Positions 45,952 to 57,336 of a stretch of 64,000 nucleotides of DNA are shown piece after piece. The position numbers were made by a program, and so were the translations under genes. Positions within the stretch are counted from its first letter, which is position 1; every line of letters starts with the position of its first letter. The stretch covers positions 1 to 64,000 of the forward strand of contig JAKOGI010001565.1 in NCBI GenBank assembly GCA_029747015.1, written 5' to 3'. The notes beneath the pieces are model-generated. The model was not told the DNA's origin and searched no databases. It saw only the letters and a list, made by a program, of their open reading frames with translations. This DNA comes from Carnegiea gigantea (taxonomy: Eukaryota; Streptophyta; Magnoliopsida; Caryophyllales; Cactaceae).

Positions 45952-47470
45952 TTAGCATGTACGACACTGAGACACCATGCAGGAGACATCTCCCTTAAGG
46001 GAAGGCCAATGGAAGCGATTTTCCACAAGTGCAACGGTCCTATCCTTGCCTAAGTGACCAGCTAACCCCCCTATATGCATTTCCCAGAATAAGAAGTCTC
46101 TAAACGAAGTCCGGGGGATACACAATTGAGAGCCTCGAAATAGATAACCATCATAGAGAACAAAGTCAACATAAGGTCGACGGTTACCAGCCAAAAGTTC
46201 TGAATAGATAGGGCCAAAATCAGGACAAGAAGAATAAGCATCCTTTAGTTGGTTAAAACCTAGGATCTCAACCTGCATCGTGTGCAGAAGACAACCAATA
46301 TGACTGAGGGCATCGACGACCTTGTTCTCAACCCCAGACTTATACTTAAGCACAAAAGAATACTCACTGATAAACTCAACCCACCTTGCATGCTTAGGAT
46401 TGACACTAGTATGAGAGTTCCAATACTCAAGGGCTTCATGGTCGGAGTATACCACAAACTCTTAAGGTAACAGGTAGTACCACCAATAGCGAAGGGACTG
46501 AAGCAAGGCATATAACTCTTTCTCAAATGTTCTATACTTCACCTGCCTAAAGTCACTGAGCTTTCCACTGAAAAATGCTATGGGATGTCCCTTCTGACTT
46601 AACACTCCTCCAATGCCATACCTAGAGGCATCACAGGCAACCTCAAATACTTTGCTAAAATCAGGGTGTCTAAGGACTTCTGCAGATGACATCCGCTCTT
46701 TAATCTCTCTAAAAGTAGATGATGCTTTAGGAGTCCATTGAAATGGCCCCTTCTTCAAGCAATCTATAATAGGTGCCATAATAGAGCTGAAGTGCCTAAT
46801 GAATCTCGTATGGAAGGAGGCAAGACCATGGAAACTCTGAGCTTCAGCAATGGTTTTAGGTTCAGGCCATCCATAATAGCTTTAACTTTGTCAGGATCAG
46901 CAGAAATACCTTGAGCAGACATAATGCCCCCTAAGAAGAGGACCTGAGGTTGAAGGAAGATGTACTTCTTGAGGTTAGCAAAGAGCTTAGCATCTCTAAG
47001 TGTGTAGAAGAGTTATCTAAGATGGTCAATATGATCCGTTCCAAACTTGCTATACACCAAGATGTCATCAAAATAAACAACCAAGAATTTCCCCATAAAT
47101 GGCTGAAGAACATGGGTCATGACTCTCATAAAAGTACTAGAGGTGTTGGATAACCCAAAAGGCATAACCATCCACTCAAATAGGCCATCTTGGGTCTTAA
47201 ACGCAGTCTTCCATTCATCTCCAGGCCTAATGTGAACTTGGTGGTAGCCACTATGCAAGTCAATCTTAAAGAATCAGCTAGCCCCAACAAGACAGTCGAG
47301 CATGTCCTCTAACCTCAAAATAGGAAACCTATACTTGATGGTGATCTTATTGTTGGCTCTACTATTGACACACATCCACCAAGATCCATCCTTTTTAGGG
47401 GTAAGGAGGGCAGGGACTGCACAAGACTCATGCCATGACGAACAAAAACCTTAGACAGTAGCTCCTGAAC
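45952..47470 (-). pseudogene. Gypsy reverse transcriptase-RNase H and integrase zinc finger, broken
   Basis: The RT palm is well kept: [15 protein letters not shown] text at 47250, MPFGLSN, and the catalytic [10 protein letters not shown] near 47050. The connection and RNase H follow (VACDASRYGIGGVLSQKGHP, YRTFEKELYALLQSLRYW), then a TAA, then VVYSDHEALEYW. The integrase H-H-C-C finger closes the segment (MHIGGLAGHLGKD through SQCRTC). The RT N-terminal part, plus strand about 47270-47470, holds at least three stops. Confidence 0.85.
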
Positions 47471-47974
47471 CTACCTATTCCACTTCGCTCGATCAGTAGG
47501 GTTCAACATATAATGAGGAAGATTAGGGAGCTGGGAACCAGAGATTAAGTCAATAGCATGTTGTATGTCTCGAAGGGGAGGGAGCTCACTAGAAAGCTCT
47601 TCAAGAACAATATCAGCAAATTCTTTAAGTAGGTTTGTAACCTCAGCTGGGGGGCCCTGGGAAGGTGGTTCACTCGAAGGGGAGTGAGGGAAAGTAATGT
47701 GGTCAGCAAATGCCTCCCTAGCAAGAACCGTAAGATAAAACTTATTAGAGTTTCCTAATTTCTGGAAGGGTTTGTACTGAAGAAGAGAGATGGTGCCCTT
47801 TGTTGGGGGTGAAGGATAGGAACCCATAGGCGAAGATGAGGTCGGAGATGGCTTTGGGCTGGGGGAACTAAACAACTCTTTAGGCCGACAAGGGGTAAGA
47901 GTGATGCTCTTGTTCTGGAACCTAAAAGTGTAGGTATTTTCCCTACCATGATGGATAATGCTGCGGTTATATAG

Positions 47975-48214
47975 CTAGGGTCTGCCTAACAGGAGATGAG
48001 CTACATCCATGGGTAGGATGTCACATAAGATTTCATCTTGGAACACTCCAATCTGGATGGGAACCTTACACCTATGAGAAACCGTAAGGCTGGTCTTGTC
48101 TACCCAAGCAACCTTAAAAGGATAAGGGTGGCGTTCAACCTTTAGGTTACAACGCTTAATAGTGGACTGCACCACAACATTCATGGTGCTTCCCCAATCT
48201 ATAACCAATCTCAT
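47975..48214 (-). pseudogene. Gypsy aspartic protease with altered active site
   Basis: The frame reads RLVIDWGSTMNVV, where the active-site triad D-S/T-G has become D-W-G, and ends at LLLGRP followed by TAG where a Trp is usual. It is preceded by another in-frame TAG at 48215. Both the altered triad and the flanking stops show that the protease could not work. Confidence 0.75.
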
Positions 48215-49475
48215 CTAAGTGTCACCCGACCTAGCAAGGATATAAAAGATGGTTGTATGTTTCCACTCTTCACTCACAACTGGATTAAACAAAAGGCACC
48301 TAATAACCCCAAGATGAGAATCGCCTTGAAGAAGACTATTTTCAACATCGACAAGATCCTCATAACTTCCCTTGGGTTCCACAATCTCTTCCTCACAGTC
48401 AAGGAGCTCATGTTTTAAGGCAAGGGTGCGATGGGGGGCACTCGAAAGCATAATGACCTCTTTCCCCACAACTAAAACACTGCACGACCTTATCAGTTGG
48501 GGTTTGAAAAGAACTAGCCGACAGGGATGAGTTAGAGGACGTGGGAAGGCTAGAGACCTTTGCATTGGAAGCGCCTGCCGAAAATTAGGATGCTTTAGAG
48601 GCAACTTGGTTGGAAGGCCTAGTTGGAAGGGTAGGACACCTCACAGGAATGGGCTTATTGAGCTTTTTGACTTCTAATGCTTTGTGGCAAGCCTCATCTA
48701 ATGTGAAAGGGGAAGACAGAGTCACATCACGTTTAAGATGGGGCCGTAGGCCCCAAATAAATTGAGCTATGGTGAAGGATGGGTCTTTTACCAACTCACA
48801 ACATTGAATGAGCTCCTCGAACGCATTAATATTGTCTGACACACAAGAACTAGATTGTTGAAGGTCAAGCATTTGGTCCACAAGGTGAGTTCTATGGAAA
48901 GAAGGGAGGTACCTTTCTTTCAGTCTATCCTTCATAACTTCCCATTAGTGGAGGGCAGGTTGAAGAATTTGCTCAAGGTGGCTCATAATGGTGTGCCAAA
49001 ACTTCCTAGCAGGTCCTACGAGTTTCATATTAGCAAATCGAACTTGTTCAATATCAGACATCTCATACCAATCAAAGTAATCCTCCATAGCAACTAGCCA
49101 GTCAGAAAAAGTGTTGGCATCTATCTTTCCATCAAAGGAGGGCACATCTACTTTCACCTTTCAAGTAATATCAGAGTAACCCTCGTGAACATTTCTAAGG
49201 TCAGTGTTAAGATTTGCATTTTTATGCTCTCTGTAGTGATCCGACCTCCTGTTGTCTCTAGGGGTGGTAAACCTACGACTACCCTGACCATGTCGCCAAC
49301 TACTTCCCTGCTCCTGCTCGCGCTCGCGATGGCTATAGGGAAGCGGTTGGTTGGGCCCCTCAAACTCAGACTCCTCATGTTGGCCAAACTTATACATAAG
49401 CCATTTATGACGAGCACTACCCCCAACTATAAAGTCTACAGTAATGTGTGGCGAGGGCTTGGGTTGGTTAAACAT
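48215..49475 (-). pseudogene. Gypsy gag with CCHC zinc knuckle, several stops
   Basis: The minus-strand frame carries the capsid-like core (VDVPSFDGKIDANTFSDWL, then FANMKLVGPARKFW, RLKERYLPSF and the LDLQQ..SV region). It ends with a perfect zinc knuckle CFSCGERGHYAFEC at 48438-48479. In-frame stops occur at 49161, 48945 and 48585, so full-length gag cannot be made. The frame itself stays the same across these three stops, implying base changes rather than indels. Confidence 0.85.
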
Positions 49476-50732
49476 GGGCGATTTTTCAAAGGCTCAAATG
49501 AGGTGATCTAACTTAGACTCAAGTTGGTCAAACCGTTCATCTTGATGGTCAAGTCTTTCAGAGAGTGCATTAATTTTGGGACTGGTAAGGTTGTTTGGGA
49601 GAAGATGACATACTTAATGCAATAAGAAATGCACATGTTGAGATTACTCCAAATTACAACGATAATGATTGCAGTAAACAATCACTACATACACAGCAGA
49701 GCACTAAAATTGATATAGGTTATTGATATGGCTCCAGCATAATAGGGAATATGAGGTAGGGAAATCGGGATCAATTGCACGTACTTGAAAACCGAAGTAA
49801 TCAAATATTAGTTTATTTTCACAGTAGAAAAATCTTACGCAAACACTGAAGTGGATTGTGGTCCTTGTACCTCTTAGTGATTTGTGAGTCAAGGTTTTAG
49901 CTTCATGTCTTCCACAACAGCTAAACTGTTCTAGGAATGGGCAGAGATGGCTGGGCGTTCTTGGTGTGGTGGGACCAACAAGGATAGTGGTAACACAAGG
50001 CAGCAAGGACAGATAGAACAAGAACAGCAACAGCAATAGCAAATAGCCATGGACAGATAGCACCAGCAGGCGACCATGGACAGTAAATAGCAAGGGCAGA
50101 CCGAACCGCAACAGCAAATAATAGCAGTAAGTAGCCACAAATAGTGAAGGCATCTTACAGTTAGACCACACGATGGAGGCAAGAATTGAAGCCAATTGTC
50201 ACAATGGTTTGGGGGCTTTAGATGAAATTTAGTGGGAAATCGAGGGCCTAGGTCAATTATAGAAGTCTTAAATGAACTGAGGGAGAATTTGAGGACTAGG
50301 GTTCGAAAACTTAGAGCAATTCGCAAAATTATGGTTGGCAAATTAGGCTTCTAGGGTTCTGATGAGCGGCCGGTTACGGTGGAAGGTTAGTGGTGGTCGG
50401 CCAGAGGGTCTGGTGACTGGGTGGTGGTTGGTGTGGGTGTTGGTGGGAGGCGCGATTTGGGTGGTGGTTCATGAAAGGGGTGGCCACAGCCTAGGGATTG
50501 CAATTTGAGGATTTGGCACCGCCGGCAATGGTGGCCTCTGGTGACGGGTGGGTGGTGGTCGACCGAGCAAAAGGTGATGACGGCGGTGGTGAATGGCGAC
50601 CTGGGAGGCGGTAGTGCACGACTAGGGTTTTGGCTTGGCTTTTTTCTCTCTCTTTTTTTGAACGAGAAAAGAAAAAAAAGGCAAAGACAATACAACGGCA
50701 GCGACAAAGATCTTAGGCTCCGATACCAAATT
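49476..50732 (-). other. Gypsy 5' leader, partly GC-rich
   Basis: Untranslated region between the primer site and gag on the minus strand. The part at 50350-50640 is much more GC-rich than the rest. Its minus-strand frame is Pro/His/Thr-rich (PPPKSRLPPTPTPTTTQSP). The frame 50387-50791 overlaps the primer site and part of the LTR, so it is not a normal gene. Repeated CAGCAATAGC-like words lie at 50000-50150. Confidence 0.6.
50716..50728 (-). promoter_or_regulatory. Primer-binding site for initiator Met tRNA
   Basis: On the minus strand TGGTATCGGAGCC follows the 5' LTR after four bases and differs from the canonical TGGTATCAGAGCC at one position. Confidence 0.85.
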
Positions 50733-51039
50733 TGATGTAGGACGCTCCGAGAGCAATTCCTACACTGGGAGAATTCACACAAAGCACTCAAATAATACTC
50801 AATTCAATTGTATTCAATTCAAGTGTCTCTCCCTAATGCATAATCGGGAGTTTAAATGGGGGAATAAATCCTAATGCGATGAGGAAACTAAATAATAATA
50901 TAATCAAAAGATATTATTTGTTACATAAATGATAAAATAAAATAAGTAAAAGATAGTATCCTCCTAAATAAAAATTCCTAAATTTTTAAATTTTCTATTT
51001 CTTCCAGAATAGAATTTTCCTTGATATCTGATTGCATCA
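50733..51039 (-). repeat. 5' LTR of the gypsy chromovirus
   Basis: 307 bp, colinear with 44457-44763 and flanked on the right by the TTTTG duplication. The outer ends TGAT/ATCA are perfect short inverted repeats. Confidence 0.9.
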
Positions 51040-51044
51040 TTTTG
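51040..51044. repeat. Target-site duplication TTTTG, right copy
   Basis: Exact copy of 44452-44456; LINE sequence resumes immediately after it. Confidence 0.85.
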
Positions 51045-52847
51045 TCACTCCCAATGCTAAACATTGCATGAGTAATATCTTCATAAGAAAGAGGTTTCAT
51101 CAATGCTTCCCTTTGCTAAGTTGTGAGATAGCTACCTTGAAGTATGACATCAAGTAGTGGGTTCTCGCCTGTAACTTTAGTCTTGAGGAATTAGAGAAAT
51201 GATCCACAAGAATGGATCTTATTTCTTTCATATTATAGGTCACATCCCCTCCCTATGCTTCCATTACCCTTACTATATTTATGTAATTCTTACAATTGAT
51301 ACTAGTGAAGAAGTATTTTATGCATTTGTCACTCTATTTTAGCCATGCTTGCTTAGCTTTTTGTAATGGAAAAACCTCCTGTCAATTATCAGAAATAGTT
51401 GATAATGCTTCTGTAGATATTTCTCATTATCAAATGGAGAGGAATTTTTAGGATCAGCGTGTTCAGCATACTGTACTTTATGAAGCTGTTGCTAAACTTC
51501 TAAAACTCTTTGATGGATATTCCCGAATTTTGGTATGTTCAGCTTCTTCAACTGAGGTTTAACAGCTTTGAGATTTATAACTAGTTGAAGCATATAAGTG
51601 CCTTGAGTTCCTATGTTCCATACTTCTTTCGCAATGGTTATGAAGTTAAGGGCTGATGTCCACATATTAAAGAACAGAAAACGACGTTTATAAGTGACCC
51701 TATCCCTTGACAAGTGTAGTAACAAATGGCAGTGGTTTGGGATATCCTCAGGGCGTACTTTATAAAAGATTTGAGGAACAGAAATAAAAGCCTTTTCATT
51801 CATCAAAACTCCATCTAGTTTTGAGTAAATTCTTACCCCTTACTTATTATTCTAAGTATACCTCAAAAAAGGCTACTGGATCTCCGTGTAATCTCTCATC
51901 CGTCCTCAGAAGGCTGTTGAAATCATCTCCAATAATCCATGGTGCCATTAGAGGTTGCCCAATTTCCACTAAACCATCCCAGAGGGCCCTCCTAGCAGAT
52001 TCATCATTTGCCCCATAAACAATAGTTATATAAATATGCTTTCCACAATTGCCTATGAAGCTGACATAAATGTACTAGCTAGTGATTTGTAGAATGTCCA
52101 ATACACCAACATGCGATTTCTAAACAATAGTTATATAAATAGTTTTCGAGGCAAAATCGACTGCTTGAACAATCACAGAACCAAACTCATCGATGAAAGT
52201 CACTTCTATGGGAAAACTGATTAATGTTAATTTCAATGAGAATTCTGGCAAATTTAGTGCGGGCTTTACTTTGCATAGCCTTGTCTTTGGCCAGGGGATG
52301 ACTTAGTAGAGTGGCATTTTGCTCAGTCCTTCCTTGCTCCAATAACGAAAATCTAACTTAGGGAAGGTTGCCCAGACCGTAATACGAGTGAGGTCTTCTC
52401 TATTCACTGGCTGGCATGGCTTCAAGACTAATTGTTTTTTATCAAAAAAAAGAAAATTGTGCTTCAAAACCTCATCCTTTTCCATGATAGCATGAAATCT
52501 TACTACGAAAACTCTATCAGGTTTAGTAATCGCTCTATTATAGCGTTTATTCCCCCAGACTCTGCAAAAAAATCCCTCCATCATTTAATGGGTGGATTTG
52601 CATCCAACACAAAATAGGTAATAGATGAGCTCCAAAGCTTAACTTTAGATTGTATATTAGCTTCATTGATGCATAGTGCTTTGTGCCATTATGAACAATC
52701 AGAGGGATAGAAGACAATTTTAGCCTTGATTTTGGGGCATTTACCTCATAATTTTCGCTTTCAACCTCTGCATGAGCATTTTTAACTTCCTAAGCCCATT
52801 TTTCTGAGTGTCGTCTCTATTGTAAAGCATCAACCTAGCTAGAAAAG
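51045..52847 (-). mobile_element. LINE (L1-like), 5' part: DUF4283 and endonuclease, pseudogenised
   Basis: The minus strand begins (52303-52584) with a DUF4283 region: VVRFHAIMEKDEVLKHNFLF followed by a KPCQPVN and VWATFPKLDFRYWSKEGL stretch, usual in plant LINE ORF1 or related domains. Around 51850-52000 is an endonuclease-type piece (WIIGDDFNSLL, the G-D-F-N motif). At 51492-51806 is the later endonuclease segment, with DIPNHCHLLLHLSRD and RFLFFNMWTS. The start of RT follows until the gypsy insertion. The 5' end is cut by the LTR that begins at 52848. Stops and frameshifts are frequent. Confidence 0.75.
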
Positions 52848-54647
52848 TATAAAGCTTGTCGTGGAGCTACAAATTTAACCACTACTTAGGTTATTAAATA
52901 CCTTTTATAGCATAGGGAAGTAGGGATCGATCCACGAGGAAAGATTATTTAAAAAAGACTAGCTTAATCCTAAATGATTTTATTAATCCAATTTATTAAA
53001 TCAAATCTTAATAATTCTAAAATAATTAAAATCTAATGAATAAAAATCTGAAAAAACACCCAACGATGCTCTTAAATATTTGGATTATATTCTGGAAGGG
53101 AAACAGTAAAAAGCTTGCCTAGAAAAATAAAAACAAAATAGTAACTGAAATTCTAATTAAAAATCAAAACAGCAAATAATAATCAGAAAATAAATATTAA
53201 AAATGTCAAACAGTAACCTAAAATATTATTCTTCAGGTATATAAGCTTATAACTTGTCAATTGTATCCAAATAATTTCAGAAAAATCAAATCAGAAAATT
53301 ACCACAAAATATCAATGCAGAATATTAAATTTGAAATTAGAAATAAAATAATCTGCAAAAATATAAATACGAAAATAATCAAGAAAATTACCCTAATTCT
53401 AGGACACAATTTTCTGGATTTAACAATATCTAATAATCGTGATTTAACAAATAAAATCGAAATTTTCAGAATTAGTAACCTAAAAACCTGCACATATCAA
53501 TTTCACAAAATAATTCTGAAAAATTATCAAATAACTTCCAAAACTTACAGAATTAAATATGGTCAGACTAGGACACTATATAGACTCTAGGAACTGATAA
53601 AAATTGAAAAAGAATAAAAATAACTATTTTTAGTCTAATTTCTAATAAACCCGTAATTAAATACTAAAACTGAATATAAATCAATCTAAAATTATAACCA
53701 CTCTAAAAATCAAAATCTAAACTATGTAAAATTACCTAGACACTCCTAAAAGACTACACGTTTTGGGGGGGGGGTCGATTGAAATTATATTGAAGCTAAA
53801 AAAAATAGAACAAAAATTAACAACCTAATCAAATTTACTGAAAGCAACAAATAATTATCCAAAGATATCAAATTTATGAAGGATACTTAGTCTAATCTCA
53901 ATCCACCACGCAAATTAATATTTATTATTAACACACAAGGTAATTTCATTCATGAGTTAAACTGTAGAAGACATCCATCAGCGGCTCTTCCCCGTTTTTT
54001 CTTAGATTCTAGTTTACTTAGGTCCAGCCCTAATATAAACCCTACTAGTTTTGATAACCCTCACACCAGCGCAAGAATTTAATCAAACTAGAGCATTAAG
54101 AATTAGAAAAATATCATTTAACACTTTGTAACCAATTTACCAGCAAATTGATTTAACAAAGATCTAAAGCGATTACCTAATTAAAAGAGATGGTTTTGAG
54201 CCATCCATGATTAATTAGGGTGATACCTAAGCATAAAAGACTACAACTTTTACGTATTATAGTCTTCTAAACTATCAATTGAAATCGTATTAAACTCACT
54301 AGCATGCATTCTAATTAATTTAACACGAATATCATAAACGATAAACGCTAATCGCTAAAGAATCATGAATATAAATCAACTAGGCATTAAAGCATAAAAC
54401 TTGTTTCAAAATAGTAAATTTAGCATGGCTTCAAGAAGATTATACTAAGTAAAAAGGAATTACTCACTCATATTAAAAATAACATCACAAAATTCACCCA
54501 AATAAATCATGCTTAATAATCAACTAAACCAAAAATAAAAATATCAAAATAAAATAAGAAAAAAAAGTGATTGCCGTGGCCTGTTGCGGTTAGGTGTGGA
54601 TTGTATATGTTGATTATGATGGATGATGGTGGTGTTGATCATGACAA

Positions 54648-54854
54648 TCAATGTGATGATGGGTTGGTGGGATGATGGTGATTTATGGTGGTGGTGAGGA
54701 AGTTGACTGGGGAGATGAGATGGCGTTTAGGAGAGGGTGTGGCGTGAGGATGGTGGTGTGATGATGGTGATGATTGATGATTACTATGGTGAGGAAGGAG
54801 ATGTGTTGATGGCGTGATGAATGATGGATGATGATGGTGATCGTGAGATGTCAA
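54648..54854 (-). CDS. Small His/Pro/Ser-rich frame inside LTR A; uncertain coding
   Basis: A 68-codon minus-strand frame beginning MTSHDHHHHPSFITPS, made mostly of His, Ser, Pro and Thr. It is also open, with the same length, in LTR B. It lies about 190 bp downstream of the TATATATA box on the minus strand, so it would be near the 5' end of any LTR-driven transcript. The bias follows from the GATGATGGTG repeats, and no domain is recognised. Confidence 0.25.
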   Translation of the reverse strand: MTSHDHHHHPSFITPSTHLLPHHSNHQSSPSSHHHPHATPSPKRHLISPVNFLTTTINHHHPTNPSSH

Positions 54855-55040
54855 GGAGGAAGGCGTGATGATGGGATGGCAGCCGTGAGGTGTGTTGGTG
54901 CTTTGGGTTTATTATAGAGGTGATGATGATTGAAAGAAGGAGTGGCTGTGAGAGGGCTGCCGTGAAGGTGTAGGCGAGGAGATGAGGGATATGCCATGGA
55001 GTGTGTGGAGGTGATGATCCTTATGGTGATGGTGATGGTG

Positions 55041-55050
55041 ATATATATAA
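55041..55050 (-). promoter_or_regulatory. TATA-like box in LTR A
   Basis: On the minus strand TTATATATAT sits about 330 bp inside the LTR start, followed downstream by GATGATGGTG repeats. It is conserved in LTR B near 61033. Confidence 0.45.
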
Positions 55051-55381
55051 GAAGGAAAGGAGGGGTATGATTAGGGTTAGTAATTAGGGTTTCTTCTTCC
55101 TTTCTTCCTTAGACTTCTTCTCCTTCAAGACTAGTTCTTCTTCAACTCTTGAAACCCTAACCAAATTAAATAATTATGGAAATAATATTTTCCATAATTA
55201 TTATTTTTAGACTGTCTTTATAGCCAAGCGTGTAAAACCCGAGTTTCGAAGTCCTCTCTTCTCCTCTTTATTAAATTAACACTAACCCTGAAAAATATAT
55301 AAAATAAAACAAATTAGACGAAATAATATATATAATATAATCGAAATAATTATAAAAACAATCATAATTTTTAGCTTAACA

Positions 55382-55397
55382 AATTCCCCCACACTTA
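55382..55397 (-). promoter_or_regulatory. Polypurine tract next to LTR A
   Basis: Minus strand TAAGTGTGGGGGAATT directly precedes the LTR, the normal 3' purine tract position. Confidence 0.65.
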
Positions 55398-56569
55398 GAC
55401 TTTGGACGTCCTTATGCAAAGAAATCTTAGACTCGAGCTAAACCTTACTCTCTTTCTTTCTTATAAAGTCATGCATACTATGAGATTCATACTAGGCCTT
55501 AGCTTGCTTTAAAAACAGTTCTATTGAGAATTAATTAGTTTTTCCTCCAATTAGTGAATAACTACTAGACATCTAACTACCATAAGAGAGTTTATTTATC
55601 AGCCTCACAATATTTTCTTAATGAAATAACAAGATCAATGATAATCCATCTCTTTTAAATATGCATAAACTGATCAAGAGGTCTAAAAAATTTAAGATAG
55701 AAAAATTTAGGCATGGTTTGGCTATAAAAACAATTGAATTAGATAGAATAACTCATTGAATTGATTCAAAACTTGTCTTGTAATTATTTTTCTCTTCTTC
55801 TTCTTCTTATCTTTCAAACTCCACTTGCACACATATTCGAGGCCCATATAGGGTCTTCGAAATTAAACACTCCCTGTCTCACGCTCACCCAAATAGAGGT
55901 GTGGGAGCAAGCATTTAATTTTCATCATTACTTTTATTTATTTTATTGATTCACTAGTATGGAAAGAAAGCTTTCCAGTAGTAGTATTACCTCAAAGGGT
56001 AGCACCCAGTAGCGCATGTCTCAAAGGGATACTTGTCATTCTAGACATTGACTCTCTTTTTTTTTAATAAACAGGTAAGAAAAGTCCCAATTTTAATGAG
56101 TTATTCAACTAATTCAATAGTCTAGGAGATGGGCCGGGTTATTTTATTGCCTCTGGATCGGATATATTATATAACTAAATAAGATGGACAATCAAGAGAG
56201 TTACTCATTAAAAAGATGTATGAGGATCAACTCAAACTTCTCTAAAGGATAACTATCATACTTAGAAGTCTTCCCTTATAAAAGAATACACTACAAAATA
56301 GCTAATGGAACATTTTTTTCCCTAAACAAGCAAGCCTAGCATACACTCATATCATGCATTATTTATAAGAAATTTTTTTTTTTTTCAAGAATAAATACTG
56401 CGAAAATTAAATGCAGGATGCACCCCCCCACACTTAATTCATGCATTGTCCCTAATGCATGCAAACATATAGAAATAATGAACATAAAGGTAAAATTAAA
56501 TGGGTACTTCCCTAAAAACATTGGGTTGCCTCCCAACCAGCACCTTCGTTTATAGTCGTTGGCTCGACT
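55398..56569 (-). other. Non-coding region of unit 1 where pol would be expected
   Basis: Between protease and the purine tract there is about 1.2 kb without RT, RNase H or integrase motifs. A second purine-rich tract (plus strand GCACCCCCCCACACTTA near 56420) resembles the one next to the LTR. The same arrangement recurs in unit 2. Confidence 0.65.
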
Positions 56570-57273
56570 TCATGAAACTCTCGGATCCTCTAGTTGGATT
56601 TCTTCCAATAAATCAGCATTAATTTGGTAAGACACTTTTTGAAACTCAGCATTATCAAGACTCTTAGTAAGCATAGATAAAAATTCATCTTCATTAGAAA
56701 AGTCATGAATATTTTGGGGCAACTTATCAAGTGCATACACGTAATTCACATCAGCAGGGAATCTCATGGCATCAAAAATATTAAATTTAATCACTTCACC
56801 ATCAAATTCTATGGTTAATGTTCCTTCATGCACATCAATTTTAGTTCTAACTGTTTTCAAAAATGGCCTGCCTAGCAAGATGGGAATATCATAACATGCA
56901 TCACCCACGTTCATCACATTAAAATCAGTAGGAAATACAAGTTCATTCACTTGGACTAAGACGTCCTTTAACACTCCATCTGGGTAAATACTGCTCCTAT
57001 CAGCTAACTGAAGCACTACACCAGTTTTCTTTAACTTTCCTAAGTTCAGTTTGTCATAAACAGACCTAGGCATAATATTAATAGAAGCGCCTTATCAAAG
57101 TAAAGACTTCCTATCTTACAAGGAACAAAAAACACATCTGGGTCTTTGCACTTAGGGGGAAGTTTTCTTTGAAAAACAGCAGGCATATTTTCCCCCACAC
57201 TTATCTTCTCATTACCAATGAGCTTCCTCTTGGTAGTGCATAATTCTTTTAAGAACTTAGCATAACGAGACAC
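56570..57273 (-). pseudogene. Athila-like protease region, unit 1, with 16-bp deletion
   Basis: The upstream frame (57046-57273) has YAKFLKELCTTKRKLIGNEK and ends soon after CKIGSLYFDKA, where 16 bp present in unit 2 are missing. The deletion removes the protease DLGA active-site codons and shifts the frame. The following frame (56570-57073) continues with VYDKLNLGKLKKTGVVLQLA and ILLGRPFLKTVRTKIDVHEG, the rest of an Athila-type protease. The product would lack the catalytic Asp. Confidence 0.8.
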
Positions 57274-57336
57274 CTGTTTAATGGCATCAAGGAGAGGTAT
57301 ATTAATTTCTACCTTCCTAAAAGTCTTTAAAATCTC

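Larger units (their letters stand above)
44457..51039 (-). mobile_element. Complete but decayed Ty3/gypsy chromovirus, Reina-like
   Basis: A 6.58-kb element oriented on the minus strand. It has two 307-bp LTRs beginning TGAT and ending ATCA, an exact TTTTG target duplication, a Met-type primer site, a purine tract, and gag, protease, RT, RNase H, integrase and a chromodomain-like C-terminus in that order. Short LTRs plus a chromodomain suggest the Reina clade, from memory. Numerous in-frame stops make it non-functional. It splits a LINE reverse transcriptase. Confidence 0.9.
52848..55381 (-). repeat. Athila-like LTR, copy A (3' LTR of unit 1)
   Basis: A 2534-bp sequence repeated at 58840-61375. 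The plus-strand start is TATAAAGC (TGTAAAGC in copy B, so one end base is mutated) and the end is GCTTAACA, near-inverted repeats as expected for LTR ends. It contains a G10 run near 53765, a GATGATGGTG-rich zone at 54600-55040 with a His-rich open frame, and a TATATATA box read on the minus strand at 55041-55050. By eye the two LTRs differ at roughly 4-7 % of positions. Confidence 0.85.

Noticed and set aside
45305..48604. Treating the successive gypsy frames as separate genes
   Set aside because: They are consecutive fragments of one decayed gag-pol order between two LTRs; stops and frame changes divide them.
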